This document shows positions 31,099-42,132 of a DNA stretch of 64,000 bases, piece after piece. The translations under genes were made by a program, and so were the position numbers. The stretch's first letter is position 1, and each line of letters begins with the position of its first letter. Origin of the DNA: Zizania palustris (Eukaryota > Streptophyta > Magnoliopsida > Poales > Poaceae); assembly GCA_019279435.1 (NCBI GenBank), contig JAAALK010000289.1, positions 5,152,342 to 5,216,341 of the forward strand, read 5' to 3'. Below the pieces are notes generated by a model. It did no database searches. It was given only the letters and a program-made list of their open reading frames with translations, and was not told the origin of the DNA.

Positions 31099-31158
31099 AC
31101 TTGGTATCAGAGAGCACTTTCCTTGGACGCTCTTGCTACCCAATCTACCGCACAGCCG

Positions 31159-31538
31159 TCATGGCGCCGGGGAGTCGAGGGCCAACAACCTGTTATCCTC
31201 CTGTCAGCCACGATTATGCCCTTCACTCTGACACCCACTTGGAATCAAAACCAATGTATTGTGCAACCATCACGACGCCAGGGGGACAAGGGTCAGCACA
31301 CCCTCACCCTCCCATTAGCCATAGTTATGCCTTTCGCTCTAATACCAACTTGGTACCAGAGACCACTTTCCGTGGGCGCTATCACTGCCCACCAGCAATG
31401 GCTTCAGACAAATCAACTACAATGCCATTATCGGATCAAGACGTCATCAAGGAACTTCTCCAAGGCATGCTAGACCTCCGTCGCGACTTGCATACGCCAT
31501 GGCAGACCGCCCTACCGCTGGACACCGCCCCTTCCTAA
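31159..31538 (+). pseudogene. gag-like frame with internal repeats
   Basis: Reads MAPGSRGPTTCYPPVSHDYA, then a second version TTPGGQGSAHPHPPISHSYA, showing an internal duplication that begins near each (C/G)T(A/T)CCAGA(G/-) phrase. It ends LLQGMLDLRRDLHT at 31538. No capsid core recognised. Probably the leader/gag relic of a non-autonomous element. Confidence 0.4.
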
Positions 31539-32160
31539 CGACTAGCCCTAGTACAAGCCGCCACACCTCCACGCTGATATGTTGCCCTATGAACAATGCC
31601 ACTGACCACTGCCAGACTACAGCAACCCATAAGGAGAGCTCGCCAGCCTAACACGTTTCGACTTAGTCAATGACTTCTGCAAGTAATTCTTACGTCTCGC
31701 CTGCTGAGATGACTCCCTCACCGAGCAACAGTAGATTTGTTTATTCACCCATGCCTTGGAGGAACCACAGAAGACATACGTCGAGCTCTAGAACCCAAAG
31801 TCCCTTAAGAGAGCCATCGGCATCGCCCGGGCATATGAACAACTCACAGCTATCGTCCCTACGTCGGCTCCTATCGAGCAATGATTCTACCTCATTTGTT
31901 GTCGATTCACCAAAGCCGTCGGTGCAGCCAAGCAAGGCCATGGTGTGGAGTTGTCCTATCTCTACGAGGGATGGGATGGGGTCCACCTCAAGCCGAAATA
32001 TAAATGGCTTGAGTTTTATTCATATTAGGTGTCAAGTTAAGTTTAATGTCGTCCGGTAGCTCAAGAGCGAGCTACTCAAAAGAGGGTGTACATGTCATGG
32101 GCTAGGATTTTGGGCCAAAGCCCAGCCAGCACGTGAACAGTACCCGCACGGTGAGAGGAT

Positions 32161-32412
32161 AAGTTTTGTGTTGGGTGTATTGTCTAGTTTGGTTCAAATT
32201 CTGCATGTGTGGACAAGTTTACTTTAGCAGAATTACATTTTCATCTTTAGCTTTTCAGTTCCAGCTGCACATTCTTGGGCTGCAAGTTAGCTTTCTCTTT
32301 CTTGTGCTGCAAGAGAGGACACCCTATATGTACCCTCCCCAACCAGCCATGTTTTGTGTAAGAGAAATAAGAAGAGTTCAGATTCAGTTCTGATTTTTCA
32401 GTCCAAAATTAT
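32161..32412. other. unassigned sequence between an LTR break and LINE C
   Basis: U/A-rich with GAAATAAGAAGAGTTCAGATT near 32365, reminiscent of the end of some gypsy LTRs. No ends, duplication or frame to confirm it. Confidence 0.4.
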
Positions 32413-32581
32413 TTTTTTGAGGCAAACCAGTAGGAAAGGCTCCTACTCAGATTTTTAAATATTAAAAAAAACGAGAAACCGAAGCATACAACGAGAGGAG
32501 AGAGGGGTAGGGGAGGGATTACAGCGGGAGGTTACAGGAGCGCAGCCAGCACCTTAAAGCCCCTTTAAACCGGAGTGGGAA

Positions 32582-33580
32582 TCACTGGGACTGAACTGAG
32601 AATAAAGTTAGGAACAAGCCCAACCAACCCCCAACCGTGGGAGCCATGGCATCGAACACATACCTATTCCAGACTAGCCAAAGAGACCAGGCAGCCATGA
32701 TCACGATGTCCATAAAAAAAGGTTTGCCAAACCTCCTTCTTGCATCCATAAGTTTGTCTTGGACTGAAGAATCAATCTGCCAATGGAGTCCCAGCACGTT
32801 CCAGCAATGACAACTGAAAGGGCAGTCAAAGAAGAGGTGAACCACCGTCTCCTCCGACTCCGAGGAACAGAGGCAGCAATTGATATCTTCTGTCGTGATG
32901 AGGATGCGCTTTCGGCGAATGATATGCTTTGTGTTGAGCCGATCAACCAGGAGTAACCAGAAGAACACTTTAAGCTTGTTGGAACACTTGGACCTCCATA
33001 GCCATTTGAAGGAGGCGTGTGGCTGCAATAATTTGAACTGGTATTCGTAGAACTGCTTTGGGCAGTAAGTTGTAGAGTTCCAAATAAAAGAACAATCGTC
33101 TGAGCTGCCGTCCCGGAGTATCCTGTTAGCCGTAAGCTGCTGCAGATGGGTGAGCTCTTGGTGGGCCTCAAGGGAAAGGGGCAGGTAGAAGTTATCAGAT
33201 GGATCGGCTTGGCTAAGGAAGAAGAAAACCGAGCAAAGTTGGAGCTTGGCGAAGGAGAATAGGTGGGGGAGAGAATGGCGGAGAGGAGGACCACACCAGC
33301 CATCATCCCAAAAGGAGACCGACCGCCCACTAAGGATGGTAGGACTGGCCACGGCCCTGAACTGGATAGCCAAGCCGAGAATATCCCGCCACCAGCTAGA
33401 GCCTCTGGGGAAGGAGAGGTGCGGGGGGGCAGACGAGGTGATGTAGTTGAGACGAATTAACTTAACCCAGGGGGTATCATGATCAGCCAAGAACTTGCAG
33501 AAATGCTTGAGGAGGGCGGTGTTCTGGGTATGAAGGTCGATGACCCCAAGCCCACCCTTGAGCTTGGGTCTGCAAACCAA
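32582..33580 (-). pseudogene. LINE C zinc region (C-terminal ORF2)
   Basis: 332 open codons: RPKLKGGLGVIDLHTQNTAL, GSSWWRDILGLAIQF, KLKVFFWLLLVDRLNTKHII, CCLCSSESEETVVHLFFDC and MDIVIMAAWSLWLVWNRYVF. It matches the ends of LINE A and LINE B and is better preserved than the RT before it. A small indel near 33590 separates it from RT. Confidence 0.9.
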
Positions 33581-33713
33581 ATGCTAGGCCACCCTGGAAG
33601 AGGAGCCCGCATTAGTGTTGCTCCCATGCCAAAGGAAGTTGCGGTGAGCCCGATCGATGTAGGAGATCACCTTGGCTGGAAGCTTTAAGGAGCACATAGT
33701 GTAGGTGGGCAAT

Positions 33714-34895
33714 CTACAGCCTGCCAGCCATGTTGAGCCAAGGGAAGAGAGAGGAAAGACGTTTGGTGATGTTGTTAATAAGGAAACCAAAGTCAGCAAA
33801 CTTGGGATTCAAAGCCCCAAGGGGCCCAAGGTAAGAGAAAGGCAAGGAGCCCACCGAGCAGCCGAAAGTGGCTGCGAGAAGGGCCGCCTTCGGTTCAGGA
33901 ATATTGATGGGAATAAGGGAAGACTTGGAGAGGTTGACCCTGAGACCGGTGGACTGGGAGAAAGAGTGCAAGATGCCACGGAGGAAATAGAGGTTCTTTT
34001 GGTCAGCCCGAAGAAAAATAATAGTGTCATCAGCATACTGGGCCATAGGGAAATCGAGATGATCAGGATGACACCTGGGACCCAGGATGACCCCAGGATT
34101 GGCAGCCCTGTTGACAATATGCTGAAGAAGGTCAATAGCAAGGACAAACAGGAGGGGGGAGAGGGGGTCACCTTGCCGAACTCCTCTCTTACAAAGGAAG
34201 AATTTCCCAGAGGAGCCATTGAGCAGAACCAAGGAGAAGCCAGAAGAGAGGATGAGCTTGATCCAGGAGATCCAGATACTGGGAAAGCCCAAATGAGACA
34301 TCATGAGCAGGATGGCAGAGTGCTCGATAGTGTCAAAAGCCTTTTCAAAGTCCAGCTTTAGGATGATGGCCTCTTGTCTCGACTTCTTGCATCTGTGAGT
34401 GAGCTCAAGGGCCCAAGCAATGCAATCTTGAATGTTACGACCCTTAATGAAGTCGTAATGATTTTTGTGTATGAGCGAAGTGATGACCCCCTGCAATCTG
34501 TTAGCTAGGACCTTGGTGATGATTTTGATGCTACTGTTGATAAGAGAGATAGGCTGAAAGTCTCAGACTGAGGACGCGTTGTCTTTTTGAGGGATTAAAG
34601 CAATGAAAGAGCCATTGATGGGCTGGAGCTGAGCGGTGCAATGAGAGAAAGAGGAGGCCAAGGCAAGAAAGTCTTGACGAATGATGGGCCAGCAAGCCTT
34701 GTAGAAGGTCCCGTTGAACCCGTCCGGGCCAGGAGCCTTATCCGGGTGAGAGGCCAGGACCACAGCATCAAGCTCAGAGGCCGAAATGTCGTCCCCTAGT
34801 AAGCCAAGGCCCGGGAAACTGTGAATGAGTTGGGCCAGGTCGAAGGCCATGGAAGGATTGGAGGAGAAGCCCATCTTGGAGAGGAAAAAATCCAA
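33714..34895 (-). pseudogene. LINE C reverse transcriptase
   Basis: Frames 34895-34563 (DKAPGPDGFNGTFYKACWPI, ALIPQKDN) and 34496-33714 (HKNHYDFIKGRNIQDCIAW, LKLDFEKAFDTIEHS, KRGVRQGDPLSPLLFV, YADDTIIF complement of about 34022-34037). A stop at about 34560 and an indel in the thumb (FSYLGPLG, one residue short of FSYLGLPLG) inactivate it. Confidence 0.9.
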
Positions 34896-36060
34896 AAATG
34901 TGTCAGCCTTATCATGGACGGAAGTGGCCCAAGAGCCATCGTCAAGTAGGATGGAAGGGATGGCATTCTGGCGCCTTCTAATGGTGGCGGCAGAGTGAAA
35001 GAACTTGGTGCTAGCATCACCAACCTTAGCCCAACAGAGCGTGAATCTTTGCTTCTAGTATTTGTTCCGAAGATCCAGGAGGAAGGCCAGATGGCTCCGA
35101 AGAATAGATCTGAAGCGAACCTCCGGCCCAGAGAGCAGACGGAGTTCTTCCCTTTTGTCCAGGAAGTCCAGAATAATGGAGGAGTTCCTGATCCAGAGTT
35201 CAAAACCGCCCCATTGACGTTGCCACTTAGAAAGAGAGTTCTGAAGGGCTCTGAGCTTTGGGCCGGATAAAGAGGGTAGGCCCCGGAGTTCCAGCGCGAG
35301 TGGACTAAGTTCAAGAAGCCCGGGAGCTCGACCCAAAAATTTTCGAAACGAAAAATGGAGGACCAGAGGATGGAGGTCCCAATCCTAACCAGACAGGGGT
35401 AGTGATCGGAGCTGGTGTTGGGGAGGGCAAGAAAGGAAGTGTTGGGGAAGGAGGAAGCCCAGTGGGGAGAGGAGAGGCACCACTCCAGCTGCACCAGGAT
35501 AGGAGGATTCTGCCTATTGCTCCAGGAGAAATTCCGGTTTTGGAGACTGATGTCGTGGAGGCCTAAGGTGTCGATGATGTTGTTGAAGGTGGCCATGATG
35601 TTGTGGTTTAGGCGACCTCCATTCTTGTTGTTGGAGAAGCGGTAAAGATTGAAATCACCCACGAACAGCCAGTCCGACTCAGGGGGAATAGCCAAAGAGA
35701 GGAGCCAAGAGACAAAAGGGGGACAGTCATCGCCCTGCAGGGACCGTAGATGTTCGAGAGGGTCCAAGAGGAGCCATTCAACACAGAGGAGAAAGTGATG
35801 GATAAGTGGAAGTGGGAGGAGAGAACCCCAGAGAAATGGGCACTATTCCAGCCAACGAAGAGCCCCCAGCTGAGCCCAGAGCAGGGACGAAGAGGAACTT
35901 GTCTAGGCGCTTGGGACAGAATTTCCTGACCAAGGAGTGCTCAAGAGAGGCCATCTTGGTTTCCTGAAGGCAGACAATGTCTGCATTATCCGAGCCTCCG
36001 AGGTGATGAGATTGCGGACCGCAAGCCGCCTAGAGGTGGATTTAAGGCCACGCACGTTCC
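34796..36060 (-). pseudogene. LINE C endonuclease
   Basis: Best preserved at 35767-35200: PESDWLFVGDFNLYRFSNNK, FSWSNRQNPPILVQLEWCLS and SSDHYPCLVRIG. The N-terminal strands lie in other frames to about 36060 (NVRGL and QETK-like boxes). At least three frame changes. Confidence 0.85.
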
Positions 36061-36318
36061 AGCTAACCACCTAGATTCTTGTGCCACCCATCAAAAACAG
36101 CGAGGCCAGGGAAAAGCGAGGCAGTGTGCAGGGGCACATATGCCAAATAAAACCGGGCAAACGGAAGCAGAGAAGCAGCAAACAGGCAAGCCAAAGTATG
36201 GCAAATGATAAACATAACCAGAAAGTCTGAGTGAGAAAGTACGTGGCACAAACAGATGGGCCACCAAAATAAGCAGAGATTACAGCCCTCCCAGGGCGAC
36301 AGACGGCACGCAGGCCAT

Positions 36319-37217
36319 TTAGACGTTGACAGTTTGATTGACATGCTGAGGAGCAATGGCAGGGAGGACGACCGTAGTAGAAGCCGCGGAAGGACCAGCC
36401 TCGACAGGTGCAGAGGGGGCAGCGGAGTCCTCAGAGTCACCGGAGAGAAGGGAGGAAATGGACACCTTAGCGGTGCTTAAGCCACAAAGAGTAATCGCAG
36501 AATGTTGAATTTGTTGGATAGAGAGCGGAGGGCAGGGGGCATCCGACCTGGAAAGCTCGATGAACTCCTCGATGGTGGGGAGCGAGGAGAGGTAATGGCC
36601 TCGACCGCGGCGAGACGATGGTCTGTACCCCCTAAGCCTTGCCTTGATTCGGGCACTCCGCCTCAGTCCCAGGACCGAGAGAGGAGGGGGAGGAACCGAC
36701 GGGGACGAGGGAGGGTTAACCCGAGAGGCCCCGCCCCTTCGGCGCCTGGCGTAGACGAACCGGACCGGCGGGTTGGCGCGCTCAGGGGGAGCGGGGGCAT
36801 GTAGTAAGGCCAAAGGGTTGTCTTGCTCCAGGGGGAAGCCAGGACCCGAGACGGACTGGGACCCAGGAGACTGAGATCCAACGGCGGTCCCTGGAGACCC
36901 TAGAGGAAGCGAGGCGGCCTGGGGTGCCAGACGGGCCGGGGACTAGCGAGGTTGCTCCACGAAAGATTACAGGGAAGACGCCGAGGAAACTCCCGAAACT
37001 TCCATGCTGTCTTAGGGGTTGGCCTCCACATGGTCATCCTCCACTTGGACTTCGGCCATGTCCTCAAAATCCTCGTCTAGGAATGGTTCAACCTCTTCCT
37101 CATGATGATCGTTGACATGCTGCTTCTGGTGGTGATGATGGGGCTGATGTGGCGGGTGCCATTGGTTGGCAAGGGGGCCAAACATCTGGTCCTCCGCCCA
37201 TTGTTGAATCCACTCCG
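36319..37217 (-). pseudogene. LINE C ORF1, 3' part
   Basis: Minus-strand frames: EWIQQWAEDQMFGPLANQWH, HQPHHHHQKQHVNDHHEEE and FLDEDFEDMAEVQVEDDHVE at 37217-37012. Then come an Arg/Pro-rich part and, at 36813-36319, RRRGGASRVNPPSSPSVPP and a C-terminal FIELSRSD. Grass L1 ORF1 has this His-rich, acidic and then basic layout. A stop at 37012 splits the two parts. Confidence 0.75.
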
Positions 37218-37559
37218 TGTTAGAGAGAACACTCGCATTGGTAGGGATGACACTCAGAGTTGGGGCAATTTTCTTCTCATTCAACTCACTCAAATACCAT
37301 GCCAACCCAAATGGTTGGGGATACATATTTATAGGCTAGCCATGTAGCCCAAGATGCTAGTCTAAGATGCTAAAGCAAAGATGCTAGTCTAAGATGCTAA
37401 AGGAAAGATGCTAGTTTAAGATGCTAAAGCAAAGATGCTAGTCTAAGATGCTAAAGGTGCTAAGACTACAAACTTGTCCACACATAGACATCACACATGT
37501 CATGCCAAACAACATGTCATGCCAAAACACACATACACACATAAAGACTTATCCTCTCA
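37218..37559 (-). repeat. 3' LTR of copia D
   Basis: TGTTAGAGAGAAC to ATCCTCTCA. It holds about four AAGATGCTAGTCTAAGATGC units (37350-37455) alternating with AAGATGCTAAAG(C/G)AA. Confidence 0.94.
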
Positions 37560-37570
37560 ATCTCCCCCTA

Positions 37571-38165
37571 AGTCCTGTGTGGCGCCTTCTAGGAAATCTA
37601 AACCATCCCAATCCTGGCGCAAAGCTCCTGGAACTTGATCCGCCCAAGCAACTTGGTGAGGAAGTCGGCGAGCTGGTCCTAGGTGTTGATGGAGCTAGCC
37701 TTCACACTAAACTCATCCAAACAACTCAGGATGAAGTGGTACTTCACCCGGATGTGCTTGCTGCGCTCGTGGAAGACAGGGTTCTTTGCCAAAGCCAAAG
37801 CAAACTTGCTGTCCACCCTGAGGTCCACCGCTTCGGCATCTCTGCCAAGAAAATCGTCAAGCAGTCGAGCCAGCCAGAGAGCTTGAGTTGATCCAGAAGT
37901 GGTTGCGATGTACTCTGCCTCGCAACTGGACATGGCCACCACCTGCTGCTTGACTGACTGCCAGCTGATCAGACACTTACCAAGGAAGAACAGTGTCCCG
38001 CTGGTGCTCTTGCTTGTGTCGATGTCGCCGGCGTGGTCGCTGTCGCTGTACCCAATGAAATGCGCCACACCTGGGCACCTCGGGTAGTACAAGCCGTAGT
38101 CAAAGGTCCCCGCGACATAGCATAGGATCCTCTTCACGGCCAGTTGATGCTCCGTCGTCGATCAC
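37571..38165 (-). pseudogene. copia D RNase H
   Basis: Open from 38137 to 37679: KRILCYVAGTFDYGLYYPRC, IGYSDSDHAGDIDTSKSTSG, ISWQSVKQQVVAMSSCEAEY and VDSKFALALAKNP, the copia RNase H with its DSD, E and D residues. A stop at 37679-37681 precedes the final LADFLTKLLG box, which is still readable up to the polypurine tract. Confidence 0.9.
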
Positions 38166-39588
38166 TGCATGAACCGACTGACGTAGCCGACTGCGAACGC
38201 TAAGTCCGGTCGCGTGTGGACAAGGTAGCGAAGGATGCCCACAATGCGCTGGTACTGCGTCGCGTCGACCTCCTCCGTCGTGCTGTTGCGACTCAGCTTC
38301 AGCCTTTCCTCCATGGGAATGTGGGCTGGGTTGCAGTCGGTGAGTCCGCCCAGCTCGACGAGGTGCTTGGCGTAGGCGGTCTAGCGAAGTGAAGTGCCAG
38401 AGCTGTCTTGGTGCACCTCGATCCCCAAGTAAAAGGAGAGGAGCCCTAGGTCGCTCATCTGGAAGGTGGCCTTCATCTTCGTCTTGAACGCCTCTACCTC
38501 CACCTCCTTGGTGCCGGTGATCACCAAGTCGTCAACGTAGACGCCTACCAACAGGGCATTGTCTCCCTTGCCCCGCCGGTAGACTGCAGCCTCATGAGCA
38601 CTTTGATGGAACCCCATCTGCCTGAGAGTGGAGTCTAACTTGTCGTTCTAAGCTCGTGGTGTCTGTCGCAAGCCGTAGAGGGCCTTGTGCAGGCGGAGAA
38701 CTTTGTTCTCCTTGCCGGGGATGACAAATCCTGGCGGCTGTAGAACGTAGACCTCCTCCTTCAAGTCGACATTGAGGAAGGCAGACTTGACATCCATGTG
38801 ATAGACACGCCAACCCTCCTGGGCTGCCAGCGCAAGGAGGACACGAATGGACTCCATCCGTGCAACAGGAGCGAAGGCATCGTCGAAGTCGACTCCCTCC
38901 TGCTGAACAAAACCGCGTGCCACCAACCGAGCCTTGTGCTTGACCACCACCCCGGCCTCATCTTTCTTCAGCTTGAACACCCACTTAAGGGTGATGGCAC
39001 GGTGGTCGGCCGGAAGATCAGCCAACTCCCATGTCTGGTTCCGCTCGACGGCATCCATCTCCTGCTGCATCGCGGCGCCAGGCCGCGTCTCCTTCCGCCT
39101 CAGCGAAGGAACGTGGCTCACCGTCGTCATGCGCCAAGTGCAGCTCCGCATCGAAGTCATGTTACGCCATCCCAGGAACGGGCTGCTCACCAAGGATGTT
39201 ATCAATGGTGCGGTATAGTAGAGGCTCGCCGTCATGGCAAGCATCGACACGGTCCCCATCGTTTGACAATGGAGTAGTGAACTCCACTGGGCGCTGCTCA
39301 TCATGGACTGAAGCTGCGGATGCCGATCCCGGAGATGTGGGCGCCGGTGTAGGAGAGCGAGGTGTGGCCGGTGCAAGAGGTGGTGTACTTGCCGGAGCTG
39401 ATGATGTGCCAGGTGCTGGGGCAAGCGAGCTCGGTGAAGGTGAGCTACTAGCTCCCCCTGCTCCCTTGAAGTAGACGTACTCGACGACGAAATCGCTGAT
39501 CGTCGAAGTCGAGCCATCATCCGCCATCTTGCCCCACGTCCAGCCTCGCCCTTCGTCGAACACAACGTCACGCGAGATATGGACGCGC
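38166..39588 (-). pseudogene. copia D reverse transcriptase
   Basis: Minus-strand: EMDAVERNQTWELADLPADH, TLKWVFKLKKDEAGVVVKHK, ARLVARGFVQQEGVDFDDAF, YHMDVKSAFLN, KALYGLRQTPRA and then, after a stop at 38648-38650, LVGVYVDDLVITGTKE with intact YVDD. Another stop occurs near 38383. Upstream (39563-39162) is the variable Ser/Pro/Ala-rich integrase-RT linker. Only about three point stops separate it from an open frame. Confidence 0.9.
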
Positions 39589-39926
39589 TGTCACGGCCTG
39601 GCCTTTGCCGCAGGTTGTAGCTGTGTCTCGTCACGGTAGAAGAGGGGAAACGGCGCTAGGGAGGGCGCCGACGGGGAGAGGAAGAAGACAGCACGGGACT
39701 GGGAACTAGAGGGGAGGAAATTGGAATCTTTATTACTTCTTGCTTGCCCTCTCAGGTCTGATTACATCCCTATATATAGGGCAAACAACCTAACCACCCT
39801 AACTACTTTCCTAACTACCTAACAAACTTATCTAATACCTTCTACCCTTGTGTGCGCCCTGGACTTGGGCTGTGTGCGCCCTGAACCTGGGCCTCTTTGG
39901 GGCTTGGGTTTACGCCAACTATGACA
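39589..39926 (-). repeat. 3' LTR of the TR-GAG gypsy element
   Basis: TGTCACGGCCTGGCC to AACTATGACA (plus strand). Minus-strand TATA-like CTATATATAGGGATG near 39766-39780. Confidence 0.93.
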
Positions 39927-39961
39927 TCTCTCCCCTCCTTGAGAATCAGCTCGTCCTCGAG

Positions 39962-40388
39962 CTAAAAATCTGAACAAAGATGTCGAAACTCTTTTGTTGG
40001 CGAAAGAATCACTTGTCCTTGAATTAATGACGGCAGTGAGGATGGAGCGGTAGGCGGTTCCCATTGAAGCTGTATTTTGGTGTAGGCTTGTGCGCATGGT
40101 TTCTCCATGGCCAATTCATCAATGCAGCTCCAGACAATCAACTCATCGTTGCGATGGCAGGAGATGCACTTGTTGGTGAAGTCCCACATAACTGGTCCCA
40201 GAGTGCGTAGCCATTGCACTCCCAAGACCATATCGCAGGCATCCAGTGGCATGACGACACAATCGGTGGGAAATATGTCACCCCCAACAACCACTTTGAC
40301 ATTATTAGCGATCCTACTGCATATGACGTTGTCACCATTGGCCATGCGTACTCAAGTGTCGACACAAGGATGGAGATGGATTCCCGTG
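39962..40388 (-). pseudogene. TR-GAG protease, C-terminal part
   Basis: Reads MANGDNVICSRIANNVKVVV, DIFPTDCVVMPLDACDMVLG and VQWLRTLGPVMWDFTNKCIS, the flap and C-terminal lobe of a gypsy retropepsin. It ends SPTKEFRHLCSDF with a stop and then only the polypurine tract, so pol ends at protease. The active-site half lies across the nested element at 42133-42699. Confidence 0.85.
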
Positions 40389-40393
40389 ATAGC

Positions 40394-40499
40394 TGTTAAG
40401 GCTGTTAGGCCCATTAGGCCCATCTCATGGCTATATATGTAACTCCACCTTAGTGGTATCATTATTCTTCATTCTTCATCTAATACAACTATTGTCACA
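40394..40499 (+). repeat. left LTR of the inverted-LTR element
   Basis: 106 bp with a CCATTAGGC 9-bp tandem duplication relative to the right copy, and a TATATATG box near 40431-40439. Confidence 0.92.
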
Positions 40500-40511
40500 T
40501 GGTATCAGAGC

Positions 40512-42018
40512 TAAGGTTAGGGATCCCTAATCCCGTCTGATCCCTTGTTAGGGTTAGGAATCCCTAATCCTCGTAGCCTGTCGCAGCATGTTCATTCTGC
40601 TGCCTCTGTTTCCGTCATCGCTAGATTCGTCGCGGGGGGCTCTTCTTCATGCTTCGCTCGTCCGTCACAGAGGCGCTCGTCCCCGCCCCTCGTCCTCTCC
40701 GCTTGTCGCGGCTCTCTCCCTGCCGCCCATCGCGGCTTGTTCCGCTACCGTCGCCCGTCGCGGCATCTCCTCCGCCGTCCTCGTCGCTTTTCGTCACCAG
40801 CCAACCGCTAGATCTGGACCTGCCCGTCCTCGTCGTCTGACTTTTCCACCCGTCGTGGTCACATCCCTGCCGTCGCGGGGTGTGGTGTTACGACGAGGAC
40901 CTCCGTCACCCGCCGTCGTCGCGGGTCGCCTTGTCTCCACCGTTGTGGAGACGTGGAGGCCATCGCGGAGGTCGTTCTCGTCGCGGGTCGCCCTGTCTCC
41001 GCCGTTGCGGAGGCTGTTGCGCCCGTCGCCGCTATCGTGGAGGTCATTGCCGCGGGTCACCCTATCTCCGCCGTCGCGGAGGCCGTTGGCCGCTGGATAC
41101 GGGCGTCGTCCGCCGGATCTGGTCGTTGGCCGCCGGATCTGGGCCTTCCCGTCTTCGTCGCCGCCAGAGCTTTGCTGCTCGTCGCGAGATTTGTCGCGGG
41201 CCATCATGGAGGTCGTTGTCGCAGGTCGCCCCGTCTCCGCCGTCGCGGAGGCCGTTGGCCGCCGGATCTAGGCGCATGCCGTCGGATCTAGGTGTCGGCC
41301 CCCCGTCCGCCGCAAGTCGCGGGTCGCCCCCTGCCGTCCGCCGCAAGTCGCGGGTCGCCCCCTGTCGTCCGCCGTCATTGCGGCCTGTCCTGGCCGCCTG
41401 CCGCCCCCGCCGCCCATCGATTCTGCTTCTGCTGTCCGCCACCGGCTCCTTCTCCGCTGTCTGCCACCCGCACGACTCGTCCTCACCTCCTGCCGTCGCA
41501 TGGGGTGGTCTTCTTCGTCGGCTCTCCCTCACTGCAGGACCTTATCTCTGCCGTTGCGCGGTGGTCTTCTTGCACCGTTGGACGTTGGCTCATCCCCATC
41601 ACTCGTGTTCTGCTCCGCCAGCCCCGCCGCCCATAGCGGGTATATCTATTGCTTAGGTCTTTTTGGGATCATGTGGTCCTGCTTTACTTTTTTTTCTTTT
41701 TCCTCCTGGTTATAGACCGGGTTTGTGTCATTTGTGTCGCCCGCCGTCATCGTTGACTTGCACATCGTTGGTTTCTCTGCCGTCGCGGAGGCCGTTGCGC
41801 ACGTCCTCATCCATCGTCGTCACGACCCATCCTCATCGTCGTCGCCATTGTGGAGGTGTTTTGTCGCTGGTTTCTCCGCCGTCGTGGAGACTGTTGCACA
41901 TGTCTCCGTTTGCCGCCATTGCGGCTCATCCTCGTCGTCTCGCCGGTCTCTGCCGTCGTGGAGGCTGTCGGCTCGTCGTCGTTGAGAGCTACATCGACTT
42001 CATTCGCTCAAACTCAAC
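40512..42018 (+). other. G/C-rich interior with repeated hairpins
   Basis: The interior is a continuous CCGTCGCGG-rich sequence with open frames in several phases, none like a known protein. The unit TCTCCGCCGTCGCGGAGGCC recurs (perfect at 41069 and 41232, variants at about 40998, 41777, 41872 and 41945). Each can fold CTCCGC-CGTC-GCGGAG. The left 60 bp contain the leader-like TTAGGGATCCCTAATCC direct repeat. Inference: untranslated leader of a copia family, possibly carrying packaging signals. Confidence 0.6.
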
Positions 42019-42030
42019 GCTCTGATACCA

Positions 42031-42127
42031 TGTGACAATAGTTGTATTAGATGAAGAATGAAGAATAATGATACCACTAAGGTGGAGTTACATATATAGC
42101 CATGAGATGGGCCTAACAGCCTTAACA
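42031..42127 (-). repeat. right (inverted) LTR
   Basis: 97 bp, reverse complement of the left LTR without its 9-bp duplication. Its terminal CCTTAACA abuts the ATAGC duplication. Confidence 0.92.
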
Positions 42128-42132
42128 ATAGC

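Larger units (their letters stand above)
30799..32160 (+). mobile_element. truncated non-autonomous LTR element
   Basis: 5' LTR 30799-31098 (TGCCATGGGCTAGG...ATGTGACA), primer-binding site TTGGTATCAGAGAG at 31101, and an interior of about 1 kb with only a gag-like frame. A second LTR begins at 32093 (TGTCATGGGCTAGG) and breaks off near 32160. Same general type as the 8403 and 60410 elements (TGTCA(T/C)GG start, ACTTGGTATCAGA site). Confidence 0.82.
40394..42127. mobile_element. LTR retroelement with inverted (head-to-head) LTRs and two primer-binding sites
   Basis: Left LTR 40394-40499 reads TGTTAAGGCTGTTAGG...TTGTCACA and is followed by TGGTATCAGAGC (40500-40511). The right LTR (42031-42127) is the same sequence inverted, preceded by the inverted site (42019-42030). 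The 97 shared LTR bases are identical apart from a 9-bp duplication in the left copy. The target duplication ATAGC is exact (40389-40393, 42128-42132), so the whole object integrated as a unit into the gypsy protease. It has no gag, RT or integrase and no polypurine tract next to either LTR. The short LTR, TGTTAAGGC start and TGGTA-CAGAGC site resemble copia E at 55188. Confidence 0.93.

Noticed and set aside
31670..32059. 129-codon Ser-rich plus frame
   Set aside because: Lies in the interior of a non-autonomous LTR element, with no motif beyond composition.
40588..41656. Several open frames of 100-258 codons rich in Arg, Pro and Ser
   Set aside because: High G/C keeps all frames open. No domain is recognisable, and the region is the interior of the inverted-LTR element.
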